NCBI GenBank assembly: GCA_016710965.1
Contig: JADJTW010000016.1
Span: 1 to 64,000 of the forward strand
Source: Flavobacteriales bacterium
GTDB taxonomy: Bacteria; Bacteroidota; Bacteroidia; Flavobacteriales_F; PHOS-HE28
Direction: 5' to 3'
Length of the DNA stretch: 64,000 nt
Shown: positions 15,986-24,324 of the stretch, piece after piece
Numbering within the stretch: the first letter of the stretch is position 1
Layout: every line of letters starts with the position of its first letter
Program-made: the position numbers and the translations under genes
Notes under the pieces: generated by a model
Database searches by the model: none
Told to the model about the DNA's origin: nothing
What the model saw: only the letters and a program-made list of their open reading frames with translations

Positions 15986-17787
15986 TGCTCGTAGGTGATC
16001 AGGATCTTGAACGGCTTGCTGAGGATGTTCGCGGAGTTTCCTGCGATGTTGTACACCCCGACGACGGTACCCGTCAGGATGTATTTGTACTCAAGTCCAG
16101 GACTGTATGTGAACGAGTGAGGTATCCAATTGACACCCGCGGTGGATTCAACAAGAACCTCCACGCTAAGGATCTTCGAAGCTGTAAGTCCATGTGCTAC
16201 GCTGACAAAGCTCCCCTGTGCGGCAGCGGTGGTCCCGGTCAGTTTCAGCATCTTCACCTTGGGCGCATTGCTGCCCAGCATCGTGTAGCCGTTCACCTCC
16301 AGTTCCGCCTGCGGCGCGGTGGTACCGATGCCCACGTCCACAGCATCCGCCCCCGTACCACCCAGCACGAGGCTATTGTTCGCTGTCACCTGCGCGTTGT
16401 ATCCGATCGCGGTGGCCTTGGTCAGTCCGGCAGTACCACCGGCGCTGACACCGAGGTAGGTGTTCTGGGTGCCGCTGGTATTCGCACTACCGGCATTGTT
16501 ACCGACGAATACGTTGTTCGCGCCGCTGTTGGTGTTCATTCCTGCCTGCCACCCGAGCATCGTGTTCGAACTGCCGCCGGCGTTCAACCTGCCGGCACTG
16601 CGTCCGAGGAAAGTGTTCTGCGATCCAGTGTTGTTGGTCAACCCGGCCGCTGTTCCAACGAAGGTGTTGTCCGTGCCGCTCGTGTTCGCTGCACCGGTTG
16701 CCGCGCCGATGAACGTGTTCTTTGAAGCGTTGTTGGCCGCGCCGGAACCCTGGCCGATGAAGGTGTTGTCGACCCCTGTCAGGTTCTGCCAACCGGAGAA
16801 TGAGCCTATGAAGGTGTTGTTGTTCGTTTGGGTGTTCCGACCGGCCAAATAACCCAACAACGTGTTGTCGTTGCCGATCTGGTTGAACTGGCCTGCATAG
16901 GTGCCAACGATCACGTTCTGGTTCCCGTTCTGGTTCGACAGGCCCGAACCCGTCCCGACGAAGGTGTTGTAGTTGCCCGTGGTGGTGTTGAAGCCCGCTC
17001 CGCTTCCGAGCATCGTATTCCACATGCCGGTGGTGGCGGAGTATCCCGCATAGGAGCCCACGAACGTGGAAGCCCCACCGCTTGCGCCCGCATAGCCTGC
17101 GGCCATGCCAATGGCCGTGTTGCCTTGTGTTGTGGTCGACAAAGCACCTGCCGTATAGCCCACGTACACGTTGGAGTAGCCCGAAGTGATCCCTTCGCCC
17201 GCCTTGGCGCCCACCAACGTGTTCCAACGACCGTCCACGATGCCGCGTCCGGAGTTGTCTCCGACCATGGTGTTGTCATGGCCCGTATTCATCGCAGCCC
17301 CGGCCGAATCACCCACCGCCACGTTGCGCACACCGCTCGTGAGCGCCGACCCGGCGCGCAACCCAAGTGACACGTTCTCCTTCTCATGGTCGATCCGGCC
17401 AGCGGGCGTGTTGTTCACCCTGAAGCTGAACGGTACGTTGTCCGTGGTTCCCACGAAGTGCGCGGCGACCGAAGTGCCCGCATTGCCCGTGGTGCCCCAG
17501 CCCGCACCACCCGAAGAGATCGGCAACCACACCGTGCCATCGAAGTAGTAGAAGCTGTTCAACGTGGTATCGAAGACCAACAGGCCGGTGGCGGGCGCTG
17601 CGATGGCCGTACGTTGTGCCGTGTTCATCCGCGGCATCAGCAGTCCCTTGTTCGAGCTGGTCAGGTCAAGCAGCGCGCTCGCATGCGGCGTTGGATTATT
17701 GATCCCCACATTGCCCTGTCCGAACAGGACGATGCTCGAGATGCAATAGCCGACCAGTAGGAACGACCGTTGGATGATGCGGCTCAT
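15982..17787 (-). CDS. Secreted protein with YadA/Hep_Hag-like head repeats
   Basis: A 601-residue protein starting at ATG 17787 with signal peptide MSRIIQRSFLLVGYCISSIV, then an N-terminal module common in Bacteroidota (GNVGINNPTPHASALLDLTS, GLLMPRMNTAQRTAI, GLLVFDTTLNSFYYFDG). Residues about 145-470 are some 14 units of roughly 22-24 residues of the type NTFVGTAAGLTNNTGSQ, which resemble the trimeric beta-roll head of YadA-type adhesins. The C-terminal 100 residues hold no T9SS sorting domain and no trimeric autotransporter anchor. It could be an adhesin-like fibre or a phage-tail-fibre relative. It is the first gene of a two-gene operon with the T9SS protein at 14462. Confidence 0.75.
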   Translation of the reverse strand: MSRIIQRSFLLVGYCISSIVLFGQGNVGINNPTPHASALLDLTSSNKGLLMPRMNTAQRTAIAAPATGLLVFDTTLNSFYYFDGTVWLPISSGGAGWGTTGNAGTSVAAHFVGTTDNVPFSFRVNNTPAGRIDHEKENVSLGLRAGSALTSGVRNVAVGDSAGAAMNTGHDNTMVGDNSGRGIVDGRWNTLVGAKAGEGITSGYSNVYVGYTAGALSTTTQGNTAIGMAAGYAGASGGASTFVGSYAGYSATTGMWNTMLGSGAGFNTTTGNYNTFVGTGSGLSNQNGNQNVIVGTYAGQFNQIGNDNTLLGYLAGRNTQTNNNTFIGSFSGWQNLTGVDNTFIGQGSGAANNASKNTFIGAATGAANTSGTDNTFVGTAAGLTNNTGSQNTFLGRSAGRLNAGGSSNTMLGWQAGMNTNSGANNVFVGNNAGSANTSGTQNTYLGVSAGGTAGLTKATAIGYNAQVTANNSLVLGGTGADAVDVGIGTTAPQAELEVNGYTMLGSNAPKVKMLKLTGTTAAAQGSFVSVAHGLTASKILSVEVLVESTAGVNWIPHSFTYSPGLEYKYILTGTVVGVYNIAGNSANILSKPFKILITYEQ

Positions 17788-17975
17788 GTGTGCCTTTGGT
17801 TTCAGCAAGTTGAACGCCCGCACGCGCCTTGTGTCCACTCTTGATTAGCGGACGGCAACTTGATCCCCGAACGGTGCACCACCAAAAAGTGCCCCTCAAC
17901 ATCGCGGAATGTCCAAGCGGTAATTCGTTGTCCGAACGGCGTGGACGGGCTCACCGTGCATGGTACTTTGGCGGC
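17788..17975. other. Divergent intergenic region
   Basis: This 188-base region separates the YadA-head-repeat gene (minus) from the hybrid kinase (plus). It holds a TACTTTG heptamer at 17964-17970 just before the kinase start and the short string CCGAACGG twice (near 17868 and 17930), but no GGGTGAACG operator and no clear promoter pair. Confidence 0.3.
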
Positions 17976-20717
17976 ATGCGCGCGTGGCTTCTCGCATTGC
18001 TTATGCTTCATGCGGTTCGCAGCCTTGCGCAGGACGCAAGCCTGATCCCCGGCATGACCGCACGCTTGGCGATCGCAGTGACGGATAGCGACCGTATCGA
18101 CCTGCTCAACGAGCTCTGCTTTCACAACGCCGACAAGGACCCTTCCGCAGGCGTTGCCTATGGAGAACAAGCGTTGGCACTCGCGCTGCGCACGGGCAAT
18201 GCGAAGGGCGTCGCCGACGCGCACAACCGCATGGGCTATTGCCACGTTCGGCTGAGCGAATTCCGCACTGCGGATAGCTTGTGCCTGCTGGCCGTGAAGG
18301 AGTATGGAGCGTTCGGGGATAGGTGCGGCCTCGCCTTGTCCTTGATGAACTACGGCCTGAGCAAGGAAATGCGCCAAGACCACGCAGGTGCCCTGGAGCA
18401 ATTCCAGCGCGCGCTCGACGAAGGCGAGGCCTGCCCATTGAAGAACCAGCGATCCGCCCTGCTCTACACCATCGGCGGACCCTATGAGCGTCTCGGCCGT
18501 TACGAGGATGCACTACGCACCTATCGCCTCTCCTTCGCCATCGACAGCGCGGCGCACGACAGCGCGCGGCTTGCGAAGAACCATATCGCGATCGCCAACA
18601 TGCTCGCCGCGCTCAAGCGTATCGACGAGGCCATGGGGCATTACCAGCGTTCCATTCAATGCTCGCAAGCCATCGGCGATACGTTGATGACCGGCTATGT
18701 CTGGTACAACTGTGCGGAGATCGAACAGGGCCGGGGCGACCAAGCACATGCACTCGACTACGGCGAGCGGGCCGTGGCCGTGTTCGAACAACTGCATCGA
18801 AGCGCCGAGCTGTTGCACACCGAGATCCTCCTGGGTCGCCTCTATACCGGAGCTGGTCGCAACGCAGATGCCATGAGGACGCTCACGCACGCGCTACGGC
18901 TCGCTCATGATCTTGGCATCATGGAGGAACGCTTGCAGGTCCTGCATGCACTCGCGGATCTGCACAAGGCACAAGGCGACCCGCAGCTGGCGCTGCAGAC
19001 CTTCGAAGCCTATCTCGCATTGAAGGATTCGATCGCTGCGGATGCCCAACAGTCCCGCCTCGCGGAACTCACGGAGAAATACGAATCCGAGAAGAAGGAC
19101 AAGGAGCTCGTGGAAGCGCGGGCAACCAAGCTGGCACTTGAAAGCGATGCCGAACGCCAACGCACACTGAAACTCGTGTATCTCATCAGCGCGGTGGCAT
19201 TGGCGCTCCTGCTCACCGTGTCCATCAGTCGTTATCGCCTGAAACGCCGTACCGCCGAAGAACTCTCTCGCACCAATGCCGAAGTGGTGAAGCAGAAAGA
19301 ACGCGCGGAGGAAAGTGAACGCGCCAAGGACCGCTTCCTCGCCAACGTGAGCCACGAGATCCGCACGCCGCTGAACGCCATCATGGGCTTTACCGGATTG
19401 CTCCTGCACGAGCACCGCGATGAGCGCACCGCGCGTTTCCTCACCAATATCCGCGAAGCAGGTGACAACCTGCTGGTGGTGATCAACGACGTGCTCGACC
19501 TCAGCCGCATCGAAGCAGGTCGCTTGCAACTGGTGAAGGAGACCTTCGACCTGCACCGCGTAGTGAAGCTCTGCACTGAGATCCTCCACCATCGCGCCGA
19601 GGAACAGGGCAATGAACTCAGTTCCTTTATCGATCCGGATGTACCGCCTTGGGCCAGCGGCGACAGCGCGCGCGTGCTGCAGATCCTATTGAACCTCGCC
19701 GGCAACGCGCTCAAGTTCACAAGCAATGGCGAAGTGCGCATCGAAGTGGCCCGCCGCAGCGGTCAGATACAATTGGCGGTGATCGATTCCGGGTTGGGGA
19801 TCCCCCAGGACAAGCTCGCGACCATTTTCGATCGATTCACGCAGGTGGAGGTCACGGACCAGCGGCGGTATGGCGGAACGGGCCTCGGCTTGGCGATCGT
19901 AAAGGAACTTGTGGACCTCCATGGCGGCACGATCACGGTGGAGAGCATGATCGGTCGCGGAACGACATTCACGGTACTACTCCCACTCGAACCTGCGGAA
20001 GCACCAGCGCGGACCAACACGCGCACCGAAGAGCTTAGCAGTGCATCGCTGAGCGGTCACACCATACTCGTCGCGGAAGACAATGAGATGAACGCACTGG
20101 TGACCACCGAGACGATGCGGCGCTACTACCCCAACGCCACCGTGGTCGTCGTTCGCAACGGGAAGGAGTCTCTTGCGCGTATCGAAGCAGACCTCGATCA
20201 CGACATCGCCCTCGTGCTCATGGATGTGCAGATGCCCGTGATGGATGGCATGGCCGCCACGCGACACATCCGCGCGATGGATGGCCCGGTCGCGCATCTA
20301 CCGATCATCGCGCTCACTGCAAGTGTGCTGCCCAATGATCTGAGCAAATGCCTCGATGCAGGTATGGACGCGTGCGTGAGCAAACCCTTCAAGGCCGATG
20401 AGCTGGTGCGTGCCATCGGAACACTCACAGGCGACCATGGCGCTCCCGCAGGCGTTGGTTACGACCTGCATGATCCACACGTCGCGCTTTTCCATTGGCT
20501 GGTGCCACCGCGCCTGAAGGCATTGCGTGTTGCGTTGGAGGAAGGTCGCAGCGAAGAATTGTTGCATACTGTGCATGCGCTGCGACCGCAACTGGTGGAA
20601 CGTGATGCGGTCCGATTCGCTCCTTTGTGCGATCGCATCCTGGACGATAGGAACGCTTCAGACCTGAACACGGTCGCCGACGAGCTCATTTCCGCTATCG
20701 AAGCAGCCCTGGCATGA
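17976..20717 (+). CDS. TPR hybrid sensor histidine kinase with receiver and HPt-like domains
   Basis: A 913-residue hybrid kinase. The ATG at 17976 gives the signal peptide MRAWLLALLMLHAVRSLAQ; upstream in-frame sequence is not protein-like. Order of parts: periplasmic TPR solenoid (about 40-360), coiled coil, membrane segment (about 396-421), HisKA with FLANVSHEIRTPLNAIMG (about 450-465), HATPase (NLAGNALKFTSNG, DSGLGIPQDKL, RRYGGTGLGLAIV; about 555-670), receiver (TILVAEDNEMNA, LVLMDVQMPVMDG, ALTAS, SKPF; about 695-815), and a C-terminal helical segment with VHALRPQL that looks like an HPt. Its last codon overlaps the LytTR regulator by 4 bases (ATGA), so the phosphorelay kinase-receiver-HPt-LytTR is encoded in one operon. 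Confidence 0.9.
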   Translation: MRAWLLALLMLHAVRSLAQDASLIPGMTARLAIAVTDSDRIDLLNELCFHNADKDPSAGVAYGEQALALALRTGNAKGVADAHNRMGYCHVRLSEFRTADSLCLLAVKEYGAFGDRCGLALSLMNYGLSKEMRQDHAGALEQFQRALDEGEACPLKNQRSALLYTIGGPYERLGRYEDALRTYRLSFAIDSAAHDSARLAKNHIAIANMLAALKRIDEAMGHYQRSIQCSQAIGDTLMTGYVWYNCAEIEQGRGDQAHALDYGERAVAVFEQLHRSAELLHTEILLGRLYTGAGRNADAMRTLTHALRLAHDLGIMEERLQVLHALADLHKAQGDPQLALQTFEAYLALKDSIAADAQQSRLAELTEKYESEKKDKELVEARATKLALESDAERQRTLKLVYLISAVALALLLTVSISRYRLKRRTAEELSRTNAEVVKQKERAEESERAKDRFLANVSHEIRTPLNAIMGFTGLLLHEHRDERTARFLTNIREAGDNLLVVINDVLDLSRIEAGRLQLVKETFDLHRVVKLCTEILHHRAEEQGNELSSFIDPDVPPWASGDSARVLQILLNLAGNALKFTSNGEVRIEVARRSGQIQLAVIDSGLGIPQDKLATIFDRFTQVEVTDQRRYGGTGLGLAIVKELVDLHGGTITVESMIGRGTTFTVLLPLEPAEAPARTNTRTEELSSASLSGHTILVAEDNEMNALVTTETMRRYYPNATVVVVRNGKESLARIEADLDHDIALVLMDVQMPVMDGMAATRHIRAMDGPVAHLPIIALTASVLPNDLSKCLDAGMDACVSKPFKADELVRAIGTLTGDHGAPAGVGYDLHDPHVALFHWLVPPRLKALRVALEEGRSEELLHTVHALRPQLVERDAVRFAPLCDRILDDRNASDLNTVADELISAIEAALA

Positions 20718-21466
20718 GCAATTCTATCGGTACCGTACGAGCTGTCATCGTGGACGATGATGCGTTCTCCCGCGCTTCCATCCTGAAGCAGCTTGGGCGT
20801 TATGAGGATGCCGTGCACGTGTTGGCCGAATGCGCCAGCGGCGCGGAAGGCATGGAGGCCATCACCACGCACAAGCCCGACCTGGTCTTCCTCGACATCC
20901 AGATGAAGGACATGAACGGCTTCGCGATGCTCGACGCCCTGCCCCAGCGCGACTTCGGTGTGATCTTCACCACGAGCCATGATGCGTACGCGATTCGCGC
21001 CATCCGTTACAGCGCGCTGGACTACCTGCTGAAACCGATCAAGCCATCCGAGTTCGATGCAGCGCTCGGCCACTACATCGCAAACCGCGCGGTGCTACCC
21101 GCGCGATTGGAACGCCTGGTGAGTGAAAGCAAGGAGCGCGAGGCACCACGCACGCTGGTGATCCCCATGCGGGATGGCGACCGTCACCTACGGGTTGCTG
21201 ATATCATACGCTGCGAAGCAGATCGCAACTACACGCTCTTCCACCTCAAGCGCGGCGAGCGCGTGATGAGCAGCAAGCCACTCGCCACCTATGAGGAGTT
21301 CCTTGCTGAGAACGATTTCCTGCGTGTGCATCGTTCACACATCGTCAACGTGGCGCACATCCGCTCGGTGAACGCCATGGACGAGATCGTGCTGAGCGAC
21401 GAGAGCAAGGTGGAGGTGAGCCGAAGACGGAGGGGAGAGATCATGAACGCGCTGAAGACGCGCTAG
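20714..21466 (+). CDS. LytTR-family response regulator
   Basis: A 250-residue regulator with receiver (AVIVDDDAF, phosphoacceptor Asp61 in LVFLDIQMKDMNG, TTSHDAYA, YLLKPIKP) and LytTR DNA-binding domain (about 150-250: IIRCEADRNYTLFHLKRGER, FLRVHRSHIVNVAHI). It overlaps the hybrid kinase gene by 4 bases and is presumably the output of that phosphorelay. No GGGTGAACG-type site was found in front of this operon. It ends 3 bases before the stop of deoC on the other strand, with no terminator hairpin visible between them. Confidence 0.93.
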   Translation: MSNSIGTVRAVIVDDDAFSRASILKQLGRYEDAVHVLAECASGAEGMEAITTHKPDLVFLDIQMKDMNGFAMLDALPQRDFGVIFTTSHDAYAIRAIRYSALDYLLKPIKPSEFDAALGHYIANRAVLPARLERLVSESKEREAPRTLVIPMRDGDRHLRVADIIRCEADRNYTLFHLKRGERVMSSKPLATYEEFLAENDFLRVHRSHIVNVAHIRSVNAMDEIVLSDESKVEVSRRRRGEIMNALKTR

Positions 21467-21469
21467 ACA

Positions 21470-22396
21470 TCAATCGAGCGAGAAGTAATCCGCGCTCTGG
21501 TAGTGCCCGTCGGCCTCCTTCTGCAATTGCATCAGGATGTCGTTCGCCAAGCTGCTCGCGCCGAAGCGGAACCAATGATTGCTTAGCCATTCCTCGCCAA
21601 GCTCCTCCTTCACCATCATCAAGTAGTGCAGGGCCTGCTTGCTGGTCCGGATGCCTCCGGCGGGCTTCATGGCGCTCATCTGCCTGGTCTTGAGGTAATG
21701 ATCGCGGATGGCGTGGAGCATCACGAGCGTCACTTCCATCGTCGCGGCGGGATTGATCTTCCCTGTACTGGTCTTGATGAAGTCGGCGCCTGCGGCGATG
21801 GCGACATCGCTCGCCAGGCGCACCTTGTCATAGGTACCGAGCTCGCCTGTTTCCAGGATCACTTTCAGGCGCGCATCACCGCAGGCTTCCTTGATCGCCG
21901 CGATCTCATCGAACACGAAGTTGTAGTCGCCACTATGGAAATGCCCGCGACTGATCACCATGTCTATCTCGTCGGCGCCCTGGTTCACCGCGAACTTGGT
22001 GTCGGCGATCTTCACGGAAGCCGGTGCCTGACCGCTTGGGAAGGCCGTTGATACCGAGGCCACCTTCACGCCACTGTCGCCTAGTGCCTTCTTGGCCACT
22101 TTCACCATGGTAGGGTACACGCAAATGGCGGCGACCGTCGGAAGGCCGGGCAGCGAGTCGTGCAAGTGCATCCCTTTATAGCAGAGCTGCTTCACCTTGC
22201 TGGGCGTGTCGGCCCCCTCCAAGGTGGTGAGGTCGATCATGCTCAGGGCGAGCTTCATGCCCTGCACCTTCGTCTCCTTCTTGATGCTGCGGGTCTTGAT
22301 CCGCGCCACGCGTTCCTCGATGCCGACCTGGTCGATGGTGGGTATGGAGCGCGGGTCGGGCATGCGCACCTGGGCCGAAATGCTCTTGGCGGACAT
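21470..22396 (-). CDS. deoC: Deoxyribose-phosphate aldolase
   Basis: A 308-residue class I aldolase that cleaves 2-deoxyribose 5-phosphate to glyceraldehyde 3-phosphate and acetaldehyde in deoxynucleoside breakdown. Family marks are IDLTTLEGADTP, AICVYPTMV, VASVSTAFPSGQ, EIDMVISRGHF, VILETGELG, the Schiff-base lysine region GADFIKTSTGK and the second lysine in MKPAGGIRT. The start at 22396 (MSAKSISAQVRMPD) is used: an upstream extension to 22972 runs across cysC on the other strand and is not protein-like. The N-terminal 50 residues before the core are longer than in E. coli DeoC, as in the longer DERA subfamily. Confidence 0.93.
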   Translation of the reverse strand: MSAKSISAQVRMPDPRSIPTIDQVGIEERVARIKTRSIKKETKVQGMKLALSMIDLTTLEGADTPSKVKQLCYKGMHLHDSLPGLPTVAAICVYPTMVKVAKKALGDSGVKVASVSTAFPSGQAPASVKIADTKFAVNQGADEIDMVISRGHFHSGDYNFVFDEIAAIKEACGDARLKVILETGELGTYDKVRLASDVAIAAGADFIKTSTGKINPAATMEVTLVMLHAIRDHYLKTRQMSAMKPAGGIRTSKQALHYLMMVKEELGEEWLSNHWFRFGASSLANDILMQLQKEADGHYQSADYFSLD

Positions 22397-22400
22397 GCGG

Positions 22401-22408
22401 CCAAGATA
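22401..22408 (-). promoter_or_regulatory. Candidate -7 box TATCTTGG for deoC
   Basis: Minus-strand octamer TATCTTGG, one mismatch from TAnnTTTG, only 4 bases before the deoC start codon. If real, the transcript would be nearly leaderless. It shares the 43-bp divergent region with the cysC promoter. Confidence 0.3.
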
Positions 22409-22419
22409 GACCGGGTGGC

Positions 22420-22427
22420 TACCTTCG
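22420..22427 (+). promoter_or_regulatory. Candidate -7 promoter box TACCTTCG for cysC operon
   Basis: TACCTTCG, one mismatch from TAnnTTTG, ends 12 bases before the cysC ATG. The same octamer precedes ALDH and ruvB. Confidence 0.45.
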
Positions 22428-22439
22428 GCGCCCTGAAAA

Positions 22440-23045
22440 ATGGCCTCTACGAACAACCTCCACCCTGTACAAGACCGCCTGCTCGCGCGAAGCGACAAAG
22501 AGGTGCTCCTAGGCCAGCACGGCTGCGTGGTCTGGATGACCGGCCTGAGCGGCAGCGGCAAGAGCACCATCGCCATCGCCCTGGAACGCAAGCTGCACGA
22601 CCGCGGCCGCTTCTGCGTGGTGCTCGACGGCGACAATGTGCGCACCGGCATCAACAGCAACCTCGGTTTCTCCGATGCCGATCGCACGGAGAACATCCGC
22701 CGGATCGCCGAAGTCGCCAAGCTCTTCGTGCAGCAAGGCGTGATCGTCATCTGCTGTTTCGTGAGTCCCACCATCGCCATCCGCGAACAGGCCAGGGCCA
22801 TCATCGGCGCGGCCGATTTCATCGAGGTCTTCATCGATACCCCGTTGGAGGTGTGCGAGCAACGCGATGTGAAGGGACTATACGCCAAGGCACGCGCCGG
22901 CGAAGTGCCGGACTTCACAGGCATCAGCGCACCGTTCGAGGCACCTATTTCACCCCATGTGCGGATCCACACGGCCGGTCGGCCGGAAGAGGAGTGCGCG
23001 TTGGAATTGTTCCACTACATCATGCCACGCGCGGCGCGCAACTGA
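22440..23045 (+). CDS. cysC: Adenylylsulfate kinase
   Basis: A 201-residue kinase that phosphorylates APS to PAPS with ATP. It has the P-loop GLSGSGKSTIA (about 35-45), the family motif LDGDNVRTGIN and the downstream IAEVAKLFVQQG, FVSPTIAIREQAR and DVKGLYAKARAGEVPDFTGI. It is first in an operon with cysD, a small unknown gene and cysN. No PAPS reductase is nearby, so PAPS may serve sulfotransfer as well as assimilation. Start chosen at ATG 22440 just after an A-run. Confidence 0.96.
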   Translation: MASTNNLHPVQDRLLARSDKEVLLGQHGCVVWMTGLSGSGKSTIAIALERKLHDRGRFCVVLDGDNVRTGINSNLGFSDADRTENIRRIAEVAKLFVQQGVIVICCFVSPTIAIREQARAIIGAADFIEVFIDTPLEVCEQRDVKGLYAKARAGEVPDFTGISAPFEAPISPHVRIHTAGRPEEECALELFHYIMPRAARN

Positions 23046-23048
23046 ACC

Positions 23049-23954
23049 ATGCATTCGTACCGACTTACGCATCTGAAGGAACTTGAGAGCGAGAGCATGC
23101 ACATCCTGCGCGAAGTGGCCGCGCAGTTCGAGAACCCTGCGCTGCTCTTCAGCGGCGGCAAGGACAGCATCGTGTGCTTCCACCTGGCACGCAAAGCCTT
23201 CTTCCCGGCGAAGGTGCCCTTCCCCCTCGTGCATGTGGATACCGGCCACAACTTCGAGGAGACGATGATCTTCCGCGACAACCTCGTGAAGGAGCATGGT
23301 GCCAAGCTGATCGTGGGCAGTGTGCAGGAAAGCATCGATCAAGGCAAAGTGCAGGAGGAGACCGGCTATTACGCCAGTCGCAACAAGCTCCAAACGGTGA
23401 CACTGCTCGACACCATCGAGAAGCACAAGATCGATTGCGCCATTGGTGGCGGTCGTCGCGATGAAGAGAAGGCCCGCGCGAAGGAGCGCGTGTTCAGCCA
23501 CCGCGACGAGTTCGGCCAGTGGGACCCGAAAATGCAGCGCCCGGAACTGTGGAACCTCTACAACGGCAAGAAGCGTCCGGGCGAGCACTTCCGCGCCTTC
23601 CCCATCAGCAACTGGACCGAGATGGACGTGTGGCAGTACATCCTGCTGGAGAACATTCCCATCCCAAGCATCTACTTCAGCCATGTGCGCGAAGTGTTCG
23701 ATCGCGACGGCGTGATCTATGCGAACTCGTCCTTCATGCGCTTGAAGCCGGAGGAGAAGCCGCGCCAGATGCGCGTGCGCTTCCGCACCATCGGTGACAT
23801 GAGCTGCACCGGCGCTGTGGATTCACCGGCGAGCACCTTGGAGGAGATCATCGATGAGGTGGCTTCCTCACGCGTGACCGAACGCGGTTCACGAATGGAC
23901 GACAAGCGGAGTGAAGCGGCGATGGAGGATCGTAAGAAGGAAGGCTATTTCTGA
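23049..23954 (+). CDS. cysD: Sulfate adenylyltransferase subunit 2
   Basis: A 301-residue PP-loop ATP pyrophosphatase that, with CysN, makes APS from sulfate and ATP. The PP-loop is LLFSGGKDSIVCFHLARKAF (about 31-50); other family marks are VDTGHNFEE, AIGGGRRDEEKARAKER, FPISNWTEMDVWQYI and the C-terminal RGSRMDDKRSEAAMEDRKKE with GYF end. It starts 3 bases after cysC. The partner subunit cysN is separated from it by a small extra gene, whereas cysD and cysN are usually adjacent. Confidence 0.96.
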   Translation: MHSYRLTHLKELESESMHILREVAAQFENPALLFSGGKDSIVCFHLARKAFFPAKVPFPLVHVDTGHNFEETMIFRDNLVKEHGAKLIVGSVQESIDQGKVQEETGYYASRNKLQTVTLLDTIEKHKIDCAIGGGRRDEEKARAKERVFSHRDEFGQWDPKMQRPELWNLYNGKKRPGEHFRAFPISNWTEMDVWQYILLENIPIPSIYFSHVREVFDRDGVIYANSSFMRLKPEEKPRQMRVRFRTIGDMSCTGAVDSPASTLEEIIDEVASSRVTERGSRMDDKRSEAAMEDRKKEGYF

Positions 23955-23958
23955 TCAG

Positions 23959-24315
23959 ATGATCAGACAATCAGAAGATCAGACAATCGGGATCCAGGAC
24001 CTCTTGGCTTCTGTCCCACCGACCAAGCGATTGGCCTTCTGCGAGCGCCTGGCGTTTGACCTTACAATCGTAAATCGAGATATCTGGTCGAACGATAGTC
24101 TTTCCGATGTTGAGAAACTCAATGCGCTGAAGGAGTCCAACGAATTGCTTCATCGCTTGTGGGGTATCATTTGGAAGATCCGACGTGGCGAAGGCGAAGC
24201 ATTCAGCCAGTTGCAGGACAATTGCTTGTTCTACATCCAACAGGCACCTGAACTAGGTCGTCCGCTGCACGGCATGTTGAAGCTTACGCTCAAGCATATT
24301 CTCGAAGCGAACTGA
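23959..24315 (+). CDS. Small protein of unknown function inserted between cysD and cysN
   Basis: A 118-residue protein (start ATG 23959, 4 bases after the cysD stop). Nothing in it is recognised; it is largely helical, with LTIVNRDIWSNDSLSDVEKL and a run ESNELLHRLWGIIWKIRRGE. Its first codons lie in a short imperfect tandem repeat (GATCAGACAATC at about 23961-23972 and again at about 23978-23989). Base composition is visibly lower in GC than the flanking cys genes and codon use differs (ATA, TTG, CTA, AAA), so it looks like a later arrival in the operon. Loss of cysD-cysN coupling is avoided because the gene keeps the same strand and tight spacing (9 bases to cysN). Confidence 0.65.
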   Translation: MIRQSEDQTIGIQDLLASVPPTKRLAFCERLAFDLTIVNRDIWSNDSLSDVEKLNALKESNELLHRLWGIIWKIRRGEGEAFSQLQDNCLFYIQQAPELGRPLHGMLKLTLKHILEAN

Positions 24316-24324
24316 AGCGAACTC

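Noticed and set aside
16440..17330. Regularly spaced repeats that might suggest a CRISPR array
   Set aside because: The repeats are imperfect, in frame, about 66-72 bases long and encode the YadA-head-like units of the protein at 15982-17787.
17964..17970. TACTTTG as promoter of the hybrid kinase
   Set aside because: It has one base too few between TA and TTTG and lies only 5 bases before the start codon; left as a remark.
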